From JAYSSF01 sp043772005 (GTDB taxonomy: Bacteria; Patescibacteriota; Gracilibacteria; Absconditabacterales; Absconditicoccaceae): 64,000 nucleotides of DNA. Below are positions 51,701 through 64,000 of the stretch, piece after piece. The notes beneath the pieces are model-generated. The model saw nothing but the letters and a program-made list of their open reading frames with translations. It searched no databases and was not told the DNA's origin. Positions within the stretch are counted from its first letter, which is position 1. Each line of letters begins with the position of its first letter. The stretch spans positions 62,001 to 126,000 of the forward strand of contig JAYVGP010000007.1 of assembly GCA_043772005.1 (NCBI GenBank). Reading direction: 5' to 3'. A program made the translations under genes and the position numbers.

Positions 51701-54700
51701 ACCTGTTGCTACATCATTACTTGCTGTATCACCAATCACAAACGTATTGGTAAATGGTACTACTCCTGATCATACAGCAATCTTAATAATTGGAATAATT
51801 AGTGTTCACGATGTATTAGGCTTAAGATATCATAAATTGATACCCGAAGTTGAGCCACCGCCATTGGTAAAGACAAATCATGTATATAACGTCACAGTCA
51901 ACTTGGGAACATATGCTCGACTTGGTCCAGCGTTATTATAAGTAAATGTATATGTCATAAATGCTCCACTCATCATGTTTCCTACAATGCTCATGCCAGT
52001 GAGCTGAAGCTCTGCGTTACACTTACGTTGTGTCCTCCATGAAGTAGTAAAATATGTATCCATCCATCCCAAATATCATCAAATCACCGTACCAGTGTAT
52101 AGACAGTTATTCATCATAGTTGAACTGTTGCCTACTAATCCAGTTAGGGATTGTAGTCATGGTGTATTGATCGGTCATACTAAGCTGTTATCATTAATTC
52201 CTAATGACTGAAGCATCTTCATACCACTAAGCCATGAGGTTGGTATCTCATCAGTAAAATTATTGCTAGATAGGTTGAGAGTAACTAGCTTTGTCAATCA
52301 TGACCATGAAGCTGGTAGTGTACCGCTAAGTTGTGATGATGATAGATCAAGAATTTGAAGATTAGTAAGAGCTGACCAAGTCGTAGGTAATGTTGCTCCA
52401 ACCAGAGGGTTACCATACAGTATGAGTTCTGTCAGGCCAGTCATACTACTATATGATACTGGTAGCAAACCAGATAATATATTCCCCCCAAGATTAAGTG
52501 TTTGAAGAGATCTCATACCAGTCCATGATGTTGGTAGTGACCCATTGATATAGTTGGTCGAAAGATTAATTTTTACTAATCCAGTCAGACTACCCCATGA
52601 TGGGGGTAGTGATCAGGTAAGCCGAGATCATTGAATATATACTTCTTTGAGAGATGATCGAGACGACCACTCTGAAGGAAGTACCCCATTATTGAGAGGA
52701 TTGTTGCCCAACGATAAATATTGTAACTTACTGGCTCCAGTCCATAATATTGGTAGGGGTCCCGTAAATAAGTTACTAAATAAAGTGATTCATGATAGTT
52801 GTGGCATCTGAGCAAGCCATATAGGTAACGCACCCGCAAGTTGATTCATACCTAAATGAAGCCATATCATCTGTTGCAAGCCGGTCATCGTGGGAACTGG
52901 TCATGTGAATTTATTATCTCATAAAGATAGTGTGATTAATTTTGTGAGATTGTTTACCTGCGCGGGGATAGCTCCATTGAGGTTGTTATCTCACAAGAAT
53001 AAGCCAGTAAGCTCTGTCAAATCACCAATCGTAGAGAGTAAGGTACCGCTGAGATTATTTCCTCACGGAGACGACCAAGCATCTTGACACTGAGTACCAG
53101 CTGTAGATCATGCTAAACATAAATTGGTCACACGACCTCAGCTACATTTGAGCCCATACCAATCACAGATTGTATTTGGTGTAGCGTCTCACAATCATGC
53201 CCAATTTGTCTTGGTTATCCAAGATGCTCAGTTGGTAGATATATAGAAATCCATAACCGCTTCACACTCTGGTTGTGGCACATCCGTCACATCGATACAT
53301 TCATTGTATTTGAACAATCTCATCGCTCCACTATCTACAATAGTATTATTAGCAAGAATCGAATCAACCGTAGTTGTATCTGCAATAGAGAAAGTATTAG
53401 TATAGGTTACGATTCCACTACCTGTACCACGCTTATTGGCAGTAATGACTATCTGACCAGTCTGACCGGGTTGGAGAATTGGAAGTATGATAATTCATGT
53501 TTTGTTAGTAGTTCAGGACAAGACAAGTCCTGTAAACAAATCAATACTAATTTTAGGTTCATATGACCAACGAGGTCAATTATTAATGTAGTTCATCGTG
53601 TAAGTGATAGTTTTGCCAGGATTATAATCTACTGCTGACTTAGACACTAATGATAGCTGTAGGTTTGCATCACACTTGCGCTGAGTGGCCCAGTTCATAT
53701 ATGTGTTCATCCAGGTAGCTACTGCCCCATTGACTAGTCACGTATACATACAGTTGTTGGTGATAGCACTGGTGATAGGTCATGTTCTGAGTAGTGGCCA
53801 TAGTTGGAATCATGTTGCGGGTACTGGTCCATCCAACGATCCATTTGGCATAATAAAATCACGCATCCCCGTCATCGCTGGGAACCATGAAATTGGGATT
53901 TGTCCAAACCAAGATCATCCTGACAGATTAAGGGTTTGTAGTAACCTCATGCCAGACCAGGTATCAGGGAGAGTTCATACCAATCCAGTATTGTTATATA
54001 GATTGAGAGTTTGTAGGTTTACAAAACTTGACCATCCAGTTGGTAGTGATCCTGTGAATTGATTGTTGTGTAGTGCAAGTTCAAGTAGTCACGTTGTTCC
54101 AGCCAATAGTGGTAGAGATCACCTCAAATTATTGCTATCAAGACGAAGGTATTGCAGTGCTGGAAGATTATTAAATTGTGTCGTAATTGTGCCAGTAAAT
54201 CACGCTAACCATGCATTGAGAACACGTAGCTTAGTACAGTTACTTATCCATGATGGAATAGTTGAACTTAATGATATATTATTGTATATCGAAAGATTCA
54301 CCAATGTGTCACACATGTTTGTTAAATCAGGTAGAGTTGTAATATTAGTACCTTCGAATGCAAGATCTATGATCTTAGGTGCATTAGCAACTCATGAGTC
54401 AATTATAGTAAGTGGATTATCTCCTAATTGTAACCAAATTAGTTCTGCCATACCACCAAATCATGTTCACATACTTGAGATCTTGTTACCATGAAGTACA
54501 GCGTGAGTCATTTTGTCTAAATTCGCAAATGATGATGGTATTGGTCCAGAAATCTTATTATTTGGAACACGAAACTCCTTGAGCTGCGAAAGATCTCAAA
54601 GTGTAAACTGTAACGATCAGCTTAGATTATTACCTATTGTACCAGCAACCCAGTTATCCTGGCATGTAGTACTATCAGTGACTGTTGCCATACAAATCTT

Positions 54701-57700
54701 CTGTACATAGTTGACTCATGTGAGAGTAACAAGCGTAATACCATGCCATGATTCAATATCAGGTGAAGACATCCAGTTAGTCTTAGTCGTCCATCCTGAT
54801 CAGTTAGTAAATGTATATAAATCTCCTAATGATTCACATTCATAGGTTTGTACTGAAATATTAGGATGGATACATACTGGATAGCTACTACCGCGTGCAT
54901 CCATACTATTGGTGATCAAGTTATTACTTCCAGTGAAGTCAGATCTGGTAGGGTCATCAATTCTAAACACATTGATCAATCATGGCCAGAATCATGAGCC
55001 TAACTGCATCTTATTGATCGTAAATGTAAGTTGACCGGTCTGACCAGATGCAAGATCGGATACGCGTACACCCGTCGTACGACCAGCAGTATAGTTTCCT
55101 GATACCGTAAGATTAAGTCCACTGGCTAACTGGATCGTAACAATAGGGTTATATGATGGTAGTGGTCATAAGTTTATATAATCAAGCACAATACTCATAC
55201 TAACTCAGGTCATCAAATTACCAATCATAGCATATGATGTCATCTGTAGATCAGTATTACATAGTTTTTGATTTCTCCAATTGGTAGTAGGTCATGTACT
55301 AAAGTTGAATCTTTCGTCTAAGAACGTACCAGTAGCTCCAGCTACTCTGCCTGTATATAGACAGTTATTATCCAATGCAGACTTCGTACCACCAAATGAC
55401 GATATATATAAATTAGTCAAAGCTGACCAGTTCTGAGCTGACAAGTCACCATGGAGGTCATTGTTTTGAAGTTGCAGAGATTGTAGTCATGTGAGAGCAA
55501 ACAGTGATGATGGGATGGCTCCTGTCATACCATTGTTGTCCAAATATAACTCTTTGAGCTTAGTCCATGAGGAGATCATGATCGGAAATGATCTAGATCC
55601 AGTGAGAGCATTGCTGAGATGTAGTTGCTCAAGGTTTGTCAATCATGACCATGATGATGGGATCATACCAGTAAATACTCATGCATTAGCGAGCGAAATC
55701 GTCTTGAGAGTTGAGATCGCACTCCGTGCAGACGGTAGTATACCAGTGAACTGGTTGAATCCTAATCTGAGTATTTGTAGTGTAGTAATGCTCGATACAT
55801 CAGGCAGGTTGCCAACAATTTTGTTGTCATATAATTCGAGATTTGTCAGATATCATAAATTATTCCATAAGATTCATGTAAGTGAGCTCTGGAGATTGTT
55901 AGAAGCAAGGTTAATGGATGTTACATGTCCACCAGCACAAGATACTCCATACCAGTCACATGCAGTACGAGGTGTCGTATCTCATGCAAATTTCCAGTTG
56001 CTTGAGGTGGTCCATGTACCAGTATCCATTTTATACCAACATTGCTTAGATGCGCCAGGAGCTGGATCACCAAAAGCACTATTATTACATGATACAAGTG
56101 TTGTGCTAGTCAGATAGTTATATACTCATCCATTACCATAACGCACTTGTCTTGTACCTACAAAATTACAGTTTGATCATTCATTGGCACATTGTACCCA
56201 TCATTCCGTAGCATCATATAATTTAGAGAGTTCCTTACACTCTGCTGCCGACATATCTGTCACATAATCACATAACATATTAGTATCCGTGGTAGCTACG
56301 AGAGTCGATGTACATGATGGCAGTTTTACCAGCATCTTGGGCGGTTGGTTGGTCACTGCAGCGTAAGGCAAACCACTTTGTCCTCCAGTACAGTAAGAGA
56401 TTGGTGATGGGATGGTTGCGATCTGATTGATCGTCGTAAGTACGGAGGTTTGTGGTCATAGATTTGGTTGAGAGACTGCACATCGCTGATTGGTGCCTAC
56501 GACTCTATATGCCTGGCTACTCGTCACTGTCTCATAGTATTCGAGCTTATCACTCATTCCATCTACTGCTCCTGATATAGCATATGTTACTTGGGCTGTA
56601 GGGGTAAATCATACAGACCAACTCTTAGCTGCTCGGTTAGTTCACTGATTGGTGATTATACCTGAAGCATATACTTTGTTGAGTGCTGAAGCACCATTAC
56701 CAGTAGAGCTAATAGTAAACTCTCCATTCTGACCATATCATGCTACTGATACAGTGACTGGTTGTCATACCAATACTGGAGTATAGTTTGCTGTGATCGT
56801 ATCACAACTTCCGTAAGGCAAATACCTAATACCAGCATTGATATTTGTTTCACTAAGTCCATTATAGAGCTCAAAACATGCAGTTTTGGCAGACCAAGAA
56901 TTGACATATGAATTGATAGTATAATTTGATCAACTCGCAAATTGACTTGTAAACTTATATCAGTTTGGAATAGTAGTATATTCGATATAATATTTACCGC
57001 CTGTTATGTTAGAAAATCAGTAGGCACCATTAGGTGCTGTAGTAGTACTTGTGATAGTGGCACCAGTATATCCGATTATAACGTTGTTTAACTGAGAATT
57101 AACAGGTTGATTTGCAAGTTGCATAATCTCTGATGGTATCAGTGCACGATTATAAATACGAAGCTCATCAATACCCCCGTCCCAGTATTCATAACCAAGA
57201 TTAGGATCCCATCAAATACCAAAGGTACCTGTGGAAATTGTTCTTGTTTGTGCTTGAGTATATATAAGATTTCAGTTTACATAAAACTTGGTTGACGATC
57301 AATCACTTGTAGCTGCTACATGATACCACTGAGCAAATTGTACTGCTCATATATTTGAGTAAATTGCAGCAGGAGATCAAGAAGCATCGAATAGAAAGAT
57401 CTTATCGTTTTGTAGTCCAAGATACAAACTACCACCTCATCTATTACTAAAGAACGACCTTTGTCATGAATTACTATTTTTCTTGATCCACGCAGAAATT
57501 GTCATAGTAGTTGGAATACTTATTGATGATCATACTATCTTATCATCTACCCCATCAAATCGAGCAGAGTTATTAATTATTCATCATGTAAATGAGGTTC
57601 CACTTTGTAAGGTACCATGAGCATTATTTAAAGCGTTATTATAAGCACCTGCATCAAAATCATAATATGCTATAAGTCATGATGTTGATACTATATTAAG

Positions 57701-60700
57701 ATTATTTATTGTTTGATCAGTACATGATTTAAGAGTAACAGTGACTCATCAAGTACCTGTCTCACCATTATCATATATACCATCATTATCATTATCGATC
57801 CATACTCTTGAGCCTAGTGTTCATGGGCAGTTTTTTTGAGTTGTTCGGTTGTTAAATTTGGTGTTGAGAGTGGTTTGTAGCCCTGCACTCATATAAGTCG
57901 TAGATGGTGAGAGGCAGTTATTGTTAAGATATCATCCACCACTAACAATAGCAGTAAGATTTGAAAAACTAGACGGAATAAATCACTGAAAATTATTGTT
58001 CTGCAAATAAACTCATAATAATCATGTAAGAACTCATATGCTCGATGGTACTGGTCCTGAAAATTGATTATCATTGGCTGATAATACCAACATTCTTGGA
58101 TTACCAAGACCAAACTGAGGTAGATAGCCGGTAAATTGATTTCCTTCAAATCATAAATACATTACATTAATAGTTTCTAGACATCCTGGCAGATTACCAT
58201 TGAGTAAATTATTACCCAAATATAATTGATTTGGGGCTGTGAGTGTACAATAAGATACTGGGATAGTACCAGTAAATTTATTTGAGGATAAATAAATATT
58301 AATAGCAGTAGTCGGTAACGCTGGTAAAGCTCAATTCAGATTATTACCATCAAGATAAATACTTGTTAATCATGTCATTGTACTAAGATTTGGTACTGAT
58401 CCGGTAAGTTGATTAGATCTTAACCACAGCGTATTCATACCTGTAAGATTAGTAATACTCGTAGGTAAAGTGCCTATGAGATTATTAGATGCCATACTAA
58501 TCGATGCGATACGACCAGATCCACAAGTAACTCCAAACCAATCACAAATTGTGGTGGGACTTGCATCTCCACTACCCTTCCAGTTGGTCTTAGTAGTCCA
58601 GTTTGCTCATGCTGTGGAAGTATAGAGGTCCATAAGTGCTCTACAGTCTGACTTGGGTACATCAGTGGCACTATTACATACACCATAGTCGTTGTTGAGG
58701 AAGGTAGGCAATGTAATCAGATTGGATGTGAGGTTGACACGATCACGTATACCGATCTGACATCCAGCAAAGGTACCAAGCTCAAGTACATAGACCTGAA
58801 TGGTAGTATTACCCAATCTGTTGGTGACTACGCCTGTCGTATACAGTGACTGTGTACATGCACTACTACCCGTGAAGAATATCGGTAATCATGTAGTAAA
58901 TCATGCTCCCGTGGTGCTACCATTTTCAAATGCAGTGAGCGTGTAAGTGAACTCTCATGCAATCGTAGGAGTGATTGTATTAACCGTAGCAATCGTAGGA
59001 TTGTAGTAGTAGAAATCTACTCCACCTCCTGGAACGACTAAATTAGATGTAATATATGCACGCGGTGAAACACCAACAGATGAATATGTTTTAGTAACAG
59101 TTATATATTTCCATGTTGTATCCAGTGAATATGTTTGACAAGTCACTCAATTATTTACATCATCCGTCAAACATGGATCAATTTGTCTTGTGCCAGCTAC
59201 TGTCCTTGCCCAAAATCATAGCGTATATGTTGCGCCATTCTTAAACATTATTGGAAGGCGACTCAGTGATCATGAATTACCATTTTGTCAATATAACTCA
59301 CCTGAACTATTAGTAACATATGATACATGAAGAGGATTCGATCAAACTAATGTCGTATCAACTACAGATCAACTTGGTCATGTGATAGCTGCTATAGTAG
59401 TTGGTCAATATGTATATGGAGCAAGATAATTAAAAGATGGAAAAGGAGATAAACTGATTACTCCGATCTGAGGGGCTGTAATATCTCATTGATTAGTCAG
59501 ATTCTGAATTGCCATCCCAACGAGTCTTGCTTGAATATTGGCTGGTACAATTGCGTTATTATTATGATCACGATCAAAATTATTGTTGTTGATTACAAAT
59601 TGACTGATTCATGTAGCATTAAGTCATGCAAAAACATCCAACGATCAAGTCAGATTATTACTATTCAGATACAGACGACCCAACGATGTAAGTCATGCCC
59701 AAGAACTCGGAATAGGTCCCGTGAATTGATTATCATTAAATGTGATCATCTCAAGATTTGGCTCATTACCAATCCATGACGGTAAACTACCAGTGAACTG
59801 ATTTTGACCAACTTGAAACTGACTCCAGTTACGAGAGCTCAGATCTGGAATAGGTCAGACAAGGAAATTATTACCAAGCCAAACTGCATTGATATTTGTA
59901 GTATTAAGCTCTGATGGAATAGTTCAATTGATATCATTACTAGAAAGATTTAGCCATTCTAATGATATTGCTCAACCAATAGTAGTTGGGATTGATCATG
60001 TAAACTGATTATTATCTGCCAGAAATTGGGTTAATTTTTTAAGATTACCAATCGTAGTGGGTATTGTACCATTTACTGCATTGAAATGAATATTAAATGA
60101 AACCATCTCACTTAAGTCTCATATACTCGTAGGTAATGGTCCGGATAAGTTATTACCGGCAGTCCCTCATGGCGACTGTCGAGGTTGATTACACGTATAT
60201 GCTTCAATATTATGTGCAAGACAGATATATAGAATATTTTCCTTGATGGTGTTGGTATTATATAGTTGTGTGACTTCAGTAGCAGAGATTGCACGGTTGT
60301 ATATACGGACTTCATCGATACTACCACTCATGGTAGTAGTCCAGTTACGTCCGATGGAGTTGACTGGTCCATTATTACCAGCAAATGAATTGAATCATCA
60401 TACCTCAAAAGTACCATCTACATACATATCCATTGTATTGTTGGCTTTATTGACCCATACAAGATGATGCCAGTTACCATCATTAATATTCCTTGTACCA
60501 TAATTCTGTCTTCGTGTAGTATCGTAATTCCAGTAAACGATTTTACCATTCTGAATACCCATATCGCTATATACTGGTCCACTATCTCGATTACCCAATA
60601 CACTCATTGTGCTTCCTCATACATAGTTGGTCCTTACCCAAGCAGATGCAGTCCAGTTACCATTTCCGAGTGCAATAGGTGTTGCGAATCTAACTGCATT

Positions 60701-61576
60701 TCATGCTCCATTGATGGTTGCTGTGGATCATAACCTACCTGACTCAAATGTTACTCATGCATTGACTGTTGCAGCAGATGCTACTCACGCATCGTCCGTC
60801 GCATTACTCGCATCAAAACTATAATAAGCGAGGAGATCATCATTCTGGGTAGTAGTCAGACCAAACCATGATTCAATATTTGGTGATATAGACCAGTTGG
60901 TCTTGGAGGTCCATCATGCACCGTTGGTACCTGTGTATATATCCATGAGTGCATCACACTCATAGCTAGGTACTGTCAGTCATGATGCACGACATACTGC
61001 TCTGCTTGATCATCTTACTACTGGACTATGAGTTATGACATTATTGGGCGTATTGGTGTCAGTGATCGTGCTATCTGACAGAGTAAATGTTGATGTTGCA
61101 GTGGTAGCAGTGGTAGGAGTACTTGCTCCTTTGGCTACGTATAATGAACGAATCTGACTAGTTCCAGGTCACATCTGCCCATAGGAGAGAGTTGGCGTAC
61201 TCGTAGTTAGTCAGTTATTAAACGTTGCAGTTACTACACTACTATATGACCATCTTGGACCGTTATTGGTCACAGTGACATCATATTTCATCACGTTACC
61301 ACTAAGCAGGTCTCACGCTGCTACTATGGATACTGCGATATCTCACAGACATTTGTTCTGATTAGTCCATGTCGATACAAATTTAGCATTGAGAAACGTT
61401 GAGAGTCCAGCAGACAATCATCATGTACCAAGACAGTTGCTTTGTAAAGTCGAGACTTGCGCATAGGCACCATTCATCAAGAATGACCAAAGTAAGGTCA
61501 GAACCAACAATAGTCACAAGATACCATATTCGATAATCCTTGTGATGCGGTGATGTGTTTTTGTTTTGTGAGACAT
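45755..61576 (-). CDS. Giant multi-domain surface protein (LRR, LamG, DUF11, SdrD-B-like)
   Basis: One frame of 5273 codons from ATG 61574-61576 to TAA 45755-45757. I followed it codon by codon and saw no TAA or TAG; start, stop and all recognisable internal segments share the frame. It opens with a signal/TM at 13-37 (YGILGLLLVLTLLWSFLM). Next come a Cys-linker plus DUF11-like domain (45-190) and a LamG-like domain (about 246-425). Seven plant-type LRR blocks follow, each beginning C.AL.DLY..TNG..W (DNA about 60950, 58660, 56240, 54850, 53270, 51640, 50020) and mostly ending in a Cys-linker (NC.YTG...) and DUF11 domain. Further LamG-like domains lie near 57100-57700 and 48100-48950, and SdrD-B-like ones (VWIDNDNDGIYD, VWLDNNRDGIQ, VWIDANANGIQE) near 57800, 47800 and 46850. 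A CGDGIKD...EECDNG segment lies near 45980-46090. No sortase motif. Likely an adhesin. Confidence 0.85.
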
Positions 61577-61660
61577 GTGTAGTGAGTGGTAGAATAAATC
61601 ACTGCAACTGTTAATAGCTTTTGGCGTATGATACACCTAGTTTATACAGTTTACTCATAG

Positions 61661-61689
61661 ATTCTAACCCTTATCTATCCTTGTGTCAA
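61661..61689 (-). promoter_or_regulatory. Near-consensus promoter of the giant gene
   Basis: On the minus strand TTGACA (61684-61689), 17-bp spacer, TAGAAT (61661-61666). It would give a 5' leader of about 78 nt before the ATG at 61576. The rest of 61577-61837 is AT-rich and holds only this and the terminator of the next gene. Confidence 0.7.
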
Positions 61690-61795
61690 AAAACACCAGT
61701 ACGCACTAGTTCTTTATAATTATAGTATATTGACATATATATTATATTTATTTTTATAAATATGATACCATGCTCAACGTAAATCTTATTACGAA

Positions 61796-61816
61796 AAAAC
61801 ACACCGAAGTGTGTTT
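61796..61816 (-). terminator. Terminator of the second giant gene
   Basis: AAACACACTTCGGTGTGTTT hairpin on the minus strand followed by TTTCG, 22 bp past the TAG at 61838-61840. Confidence 0.8.
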
Positions 61817-61837
61817 CTCTTATATATCCATTTTATC

Positions 61838-64000
61838 CTATTGAAGATTTACTAGTCCTGTCAACCATAATGGGATCTGACCATCCAGCTCGTTACTATC
61901 AAACCTGATGGTATTGAGCGTAGGAGCAAGTGATACATATCCTGCCGGGATCTGACCAGTGAGTAGATTATTCCTCACATCAATCACTTTGAGCGGGAAT
62001 CATGCCCAAGTAGCAGGTAACATACTATTGAAGTTATTACGATCGAGTGCAAGATTCTGTAATGCTGTAAATCATGTTAGAGCTGGTAGATTACCCGCAA
62101 AGTAGTTGTTCGATAGATACAATCCTGTCAGCCCAGTCATATCTCGCAATGTGCTTGGCAATGTAGTAAATCCAGTCGTAGGTTTATTACCGATTAAAGT
62201 GAGAAGCTTAAGTTGGGTGAGGTTGGAGATTGCAGTAGGCACTGGTCATGCCATTGATGTACCAGACAACTCTAGTGCTCTCAGGCTAGTCAGACTAGTG
62301 ATTTTACTACCAGACAATTGACCCGTGATTCATCATTGATTATATAACCTCAAGGTCTGTAGTGATGCAAGATTATCCAGTGCTGGAGTGATAGTACCGA
62401 CCATATTGTTGGCTGTAGGATAGCTAAGCTGTGTGACAGTATGATCTCCGATCGTATTACTCTGATAGAGTTGTGTAATCTCGTTTGGAGTGAGAGCGCG
62501 GTCATAGATACGAACCTCATCCAGTACTCCATCACTCCATTCACCGATCTTCAGGGGTCCAGTATTTGTTGTAAGTACTCATCACCCTTGTCTTGACCCA
62601 TTTGCTACTCCATTAATATAGAGTTGTCATCATAAGTCTTTGTCATATGATACCAACACATGAGTCCGTTGGTTGAGTGGCACCTTAGAATATACGCTTG
62701 ATATCGGCTTCCATGATCATCCAGCATTAGCGTAGAATCCAATATTTCTATTAGAATTGTTGCTGTTATAGTTACCAAAGTAATATAATACAAAGTTAGC
62801 AGAATTTGTGCCATCTGATCACCATTTATGCAAAGGATTAACTGCATAATATGTTCACTCTCCTGTTGGTTTCATCCAGAAAGAAATAGTGAGTTGATTA
62901 GTAATATCGAGAGCATTATTATCATTTACAGTTAGATCACCATTTTGAAGACCATTACTATATTGTGATGCGACCAATGTACTAGGTGCTGTTGTAGTAT
63001 TGAGACCGTTTGGACCACTATCGTTACCATTCGTGTCAAATGGATAGTATGCCACCAAACTGTTGATCGTTGTTACACCATACCAGCTTCCGACCGTAGG
63101 GCTGGTGCCCCAGTTGGTCTTGATAGTTCGGCTCGGTCATCATAGATTATCATACCATGACATGAGTCCCTTACACTGATGGATCGAGGTACTTAGCGAT
63201 GCATTATTACAGATTGGATAATTAGATACATCTACTACGATACTCGTATCAGAATAAGCATGATTACCAGCATTGGTGTCAGAGATGGTTGCATCAGTGA
63301 GCGTCCATGAGTTGGATATATTGTAGATACCACTACCAAATCATGATTTATCCATGGAGAATATCACCGTACCACTTGCTCATGGAGCTAGGATACCTAT
63401 GTTGATACCTGTCTTAGTTACTCCAACAGTACTACCAAAGATAATCGCTACCCTGCTATCAGTAGTTAGTCATAATATCGTATTGTATGACCAGCGTGAT
63501 CCAGCATTGACATAACGTAGAGTATAGGTCAGACTATTACCATATTCCAAGCTTCATGCCTTAGTAATGAGTGATAATTGTAGATCTGTCTGACATATGT
63601 CCTGATTAGCCCAATACGCAGTTGATCATCGCCATGTCTGCATACCATTGAAGTTTGCATTCATATATGATTGATTTCATCATGTGACATTGGTACTACC
63701 CATACAGTTACTACCGATCGTACTATTTTGAGTAGCAGCATATCATGCAATACCAGTCCATAGTTGGAATCATGTCGCGGGGATTGGTCCATCAAGCTGA
63801 TTATCCCAGAGTTGGAAGTTCTTCATCGCAGTCATACCTGTAAACCATGATGATGGAATTTGCCCTGTGATTTGAGTATTGAGGATTGTTAGACTTTGGA
63901 GTTTGTTCATCGATGACCATGATGCAGGTAATGTACCATTGAGGTAATAAGTTGAGTTTGTAGCTAGTGATAGATCAGTCATCTTAGTCAAAGATGACCA
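61838..64000 (-). CDS. Second giant LRR surface protein, C-terminal part
   Basis: At least 721 codons, open at the window edge, ending at TAG 61838-61840. Same family as the gene downstream. From N to C: LRRs (LNGTLPASWSSMNKLQSLTI, then a GQIPSSW unit), a Cys-linker (GSNCMGSTNVTGGN ... DICQTDLQL, about 63690), a DUF11-like domain (about 63580-63240), and an LRR-cap with Cys, KTNWGTSPTVGSWYGV. A LamG domain follows (LVAYYPFDTNGNDSG, EVRIYDRALTPNEITQLYQ; about 63060-62490). About ten more LRRs end in LTGLVNLQ immediately before the stop, with no anchor or sorting motif. The N-terminus and total length are unknown. Confidence 0.85.

Noticed and set aside
50436..56117. Long plus-strand ORFs inside the giant gene (for example 50436-51101 and 55491-56117)
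   Set aside because: They are antisense shadows of the LRR coding strand; the minus frame is continuous and domain-rich, while the plus translations show no family or start signal.
45755..64000. CRISPR array or satellite DNA because of regular repeats
   Set aside because: The repeats are diverged, code for LRRs in one frame, and have no constant repeat/spacer structure.
1..64000. tRNA or rRNA genes
   Set aside because: No T-loop (GGTTCRAATCC) with a paired acceptor stem and no rRNA-like sequence were seen in intergenic regions; a tRNA search tool could still find one.

Overview
This AT-rich window belongs to a bacterium that reads UGA as glycine (genetic code 25), the code used by the Patescibacteria lineages Absconditabacteria (SR1) and Gracilibacteria. 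In-frame TGA stands at invariant glycines: DTPGH in LepA (TGA at 2789-2791), PKG before the FtsH Walker A (18891-18893), and the SAM-loop APGG of a NOP2/RsmB methyltransferase (16636-16638). With TGA open and only TAA/TAG as stops, the many short ORF pieces join into about 46 continuous genes. All coordinates below use this reading.

Layout. 1-2461 (minus): three poorly known genes, one with a transmembrane segment and a C-terminal LysM. 2564-4513: lepA. 4533-11454 (minus): an unknown gene, a terminator, then a run of six genes around isoleucyl-tRNA synthetase. IleRS is split in two. Its catalytic part (1022 aa) carries an inserted Nudix domain and palindromic repeats, and its C-terminal tRNA-binding domain is a separate gene 1.6 kb downstream, beyond a small membrane protein, a REP-type transposase and a free-standing Nudix protein. 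11.5-11.9 kb: a near-consensus promoter and a strong terminator flank a candidate structured RNA. 11.9-25.1 kb: M29 aminopeptidase, wHTH-phosphoribosyltransferase, SEC-C/zinc-ligand protein, rRNA m5C methyltransferase, FtsH, queuosine-precursor transporter, VanW-like protein and several membrane proteins.

25.2-36.1 kb (plus): a compact metal (probably Cu/Ag) resistance island of eleven genes: metallothionein-like protein, CsoR repressor, MauE/DoxX-like protein, His-rich protein, a coiled-coil membrane fusion protein, an HME-type RND pump, two DUF305 lipoproteins, a DsbA-like protein, a membrane protein and a Cys-rich four-helix copper-storage protein. A shared motif, CCTRTGGTWAGGT, lies upstream of both the metallothionein and the storage protein. 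36.2-42.5 kb: envelope proteins, a phosphodiester glycosidase, a truncated uvrB, an M15-like protein and YceI.

42.7-64 kb (minus): valS, then one 15.8-kb gene for a giant surface protein of about 5270 residues, built from repeated leucine-rich-repeat / Cys-linker / DUF11 modules with LamG and SdrD-B-like domains. The 3' end of a second such gene follows. A TTGACA-17-TAGAAT promoter precedes the first giant gene. No tRNA, rRNA or CRISPR array was found. Translations, motifs and coordinates were read by eye; family names rest on motif recognition, not on searches.
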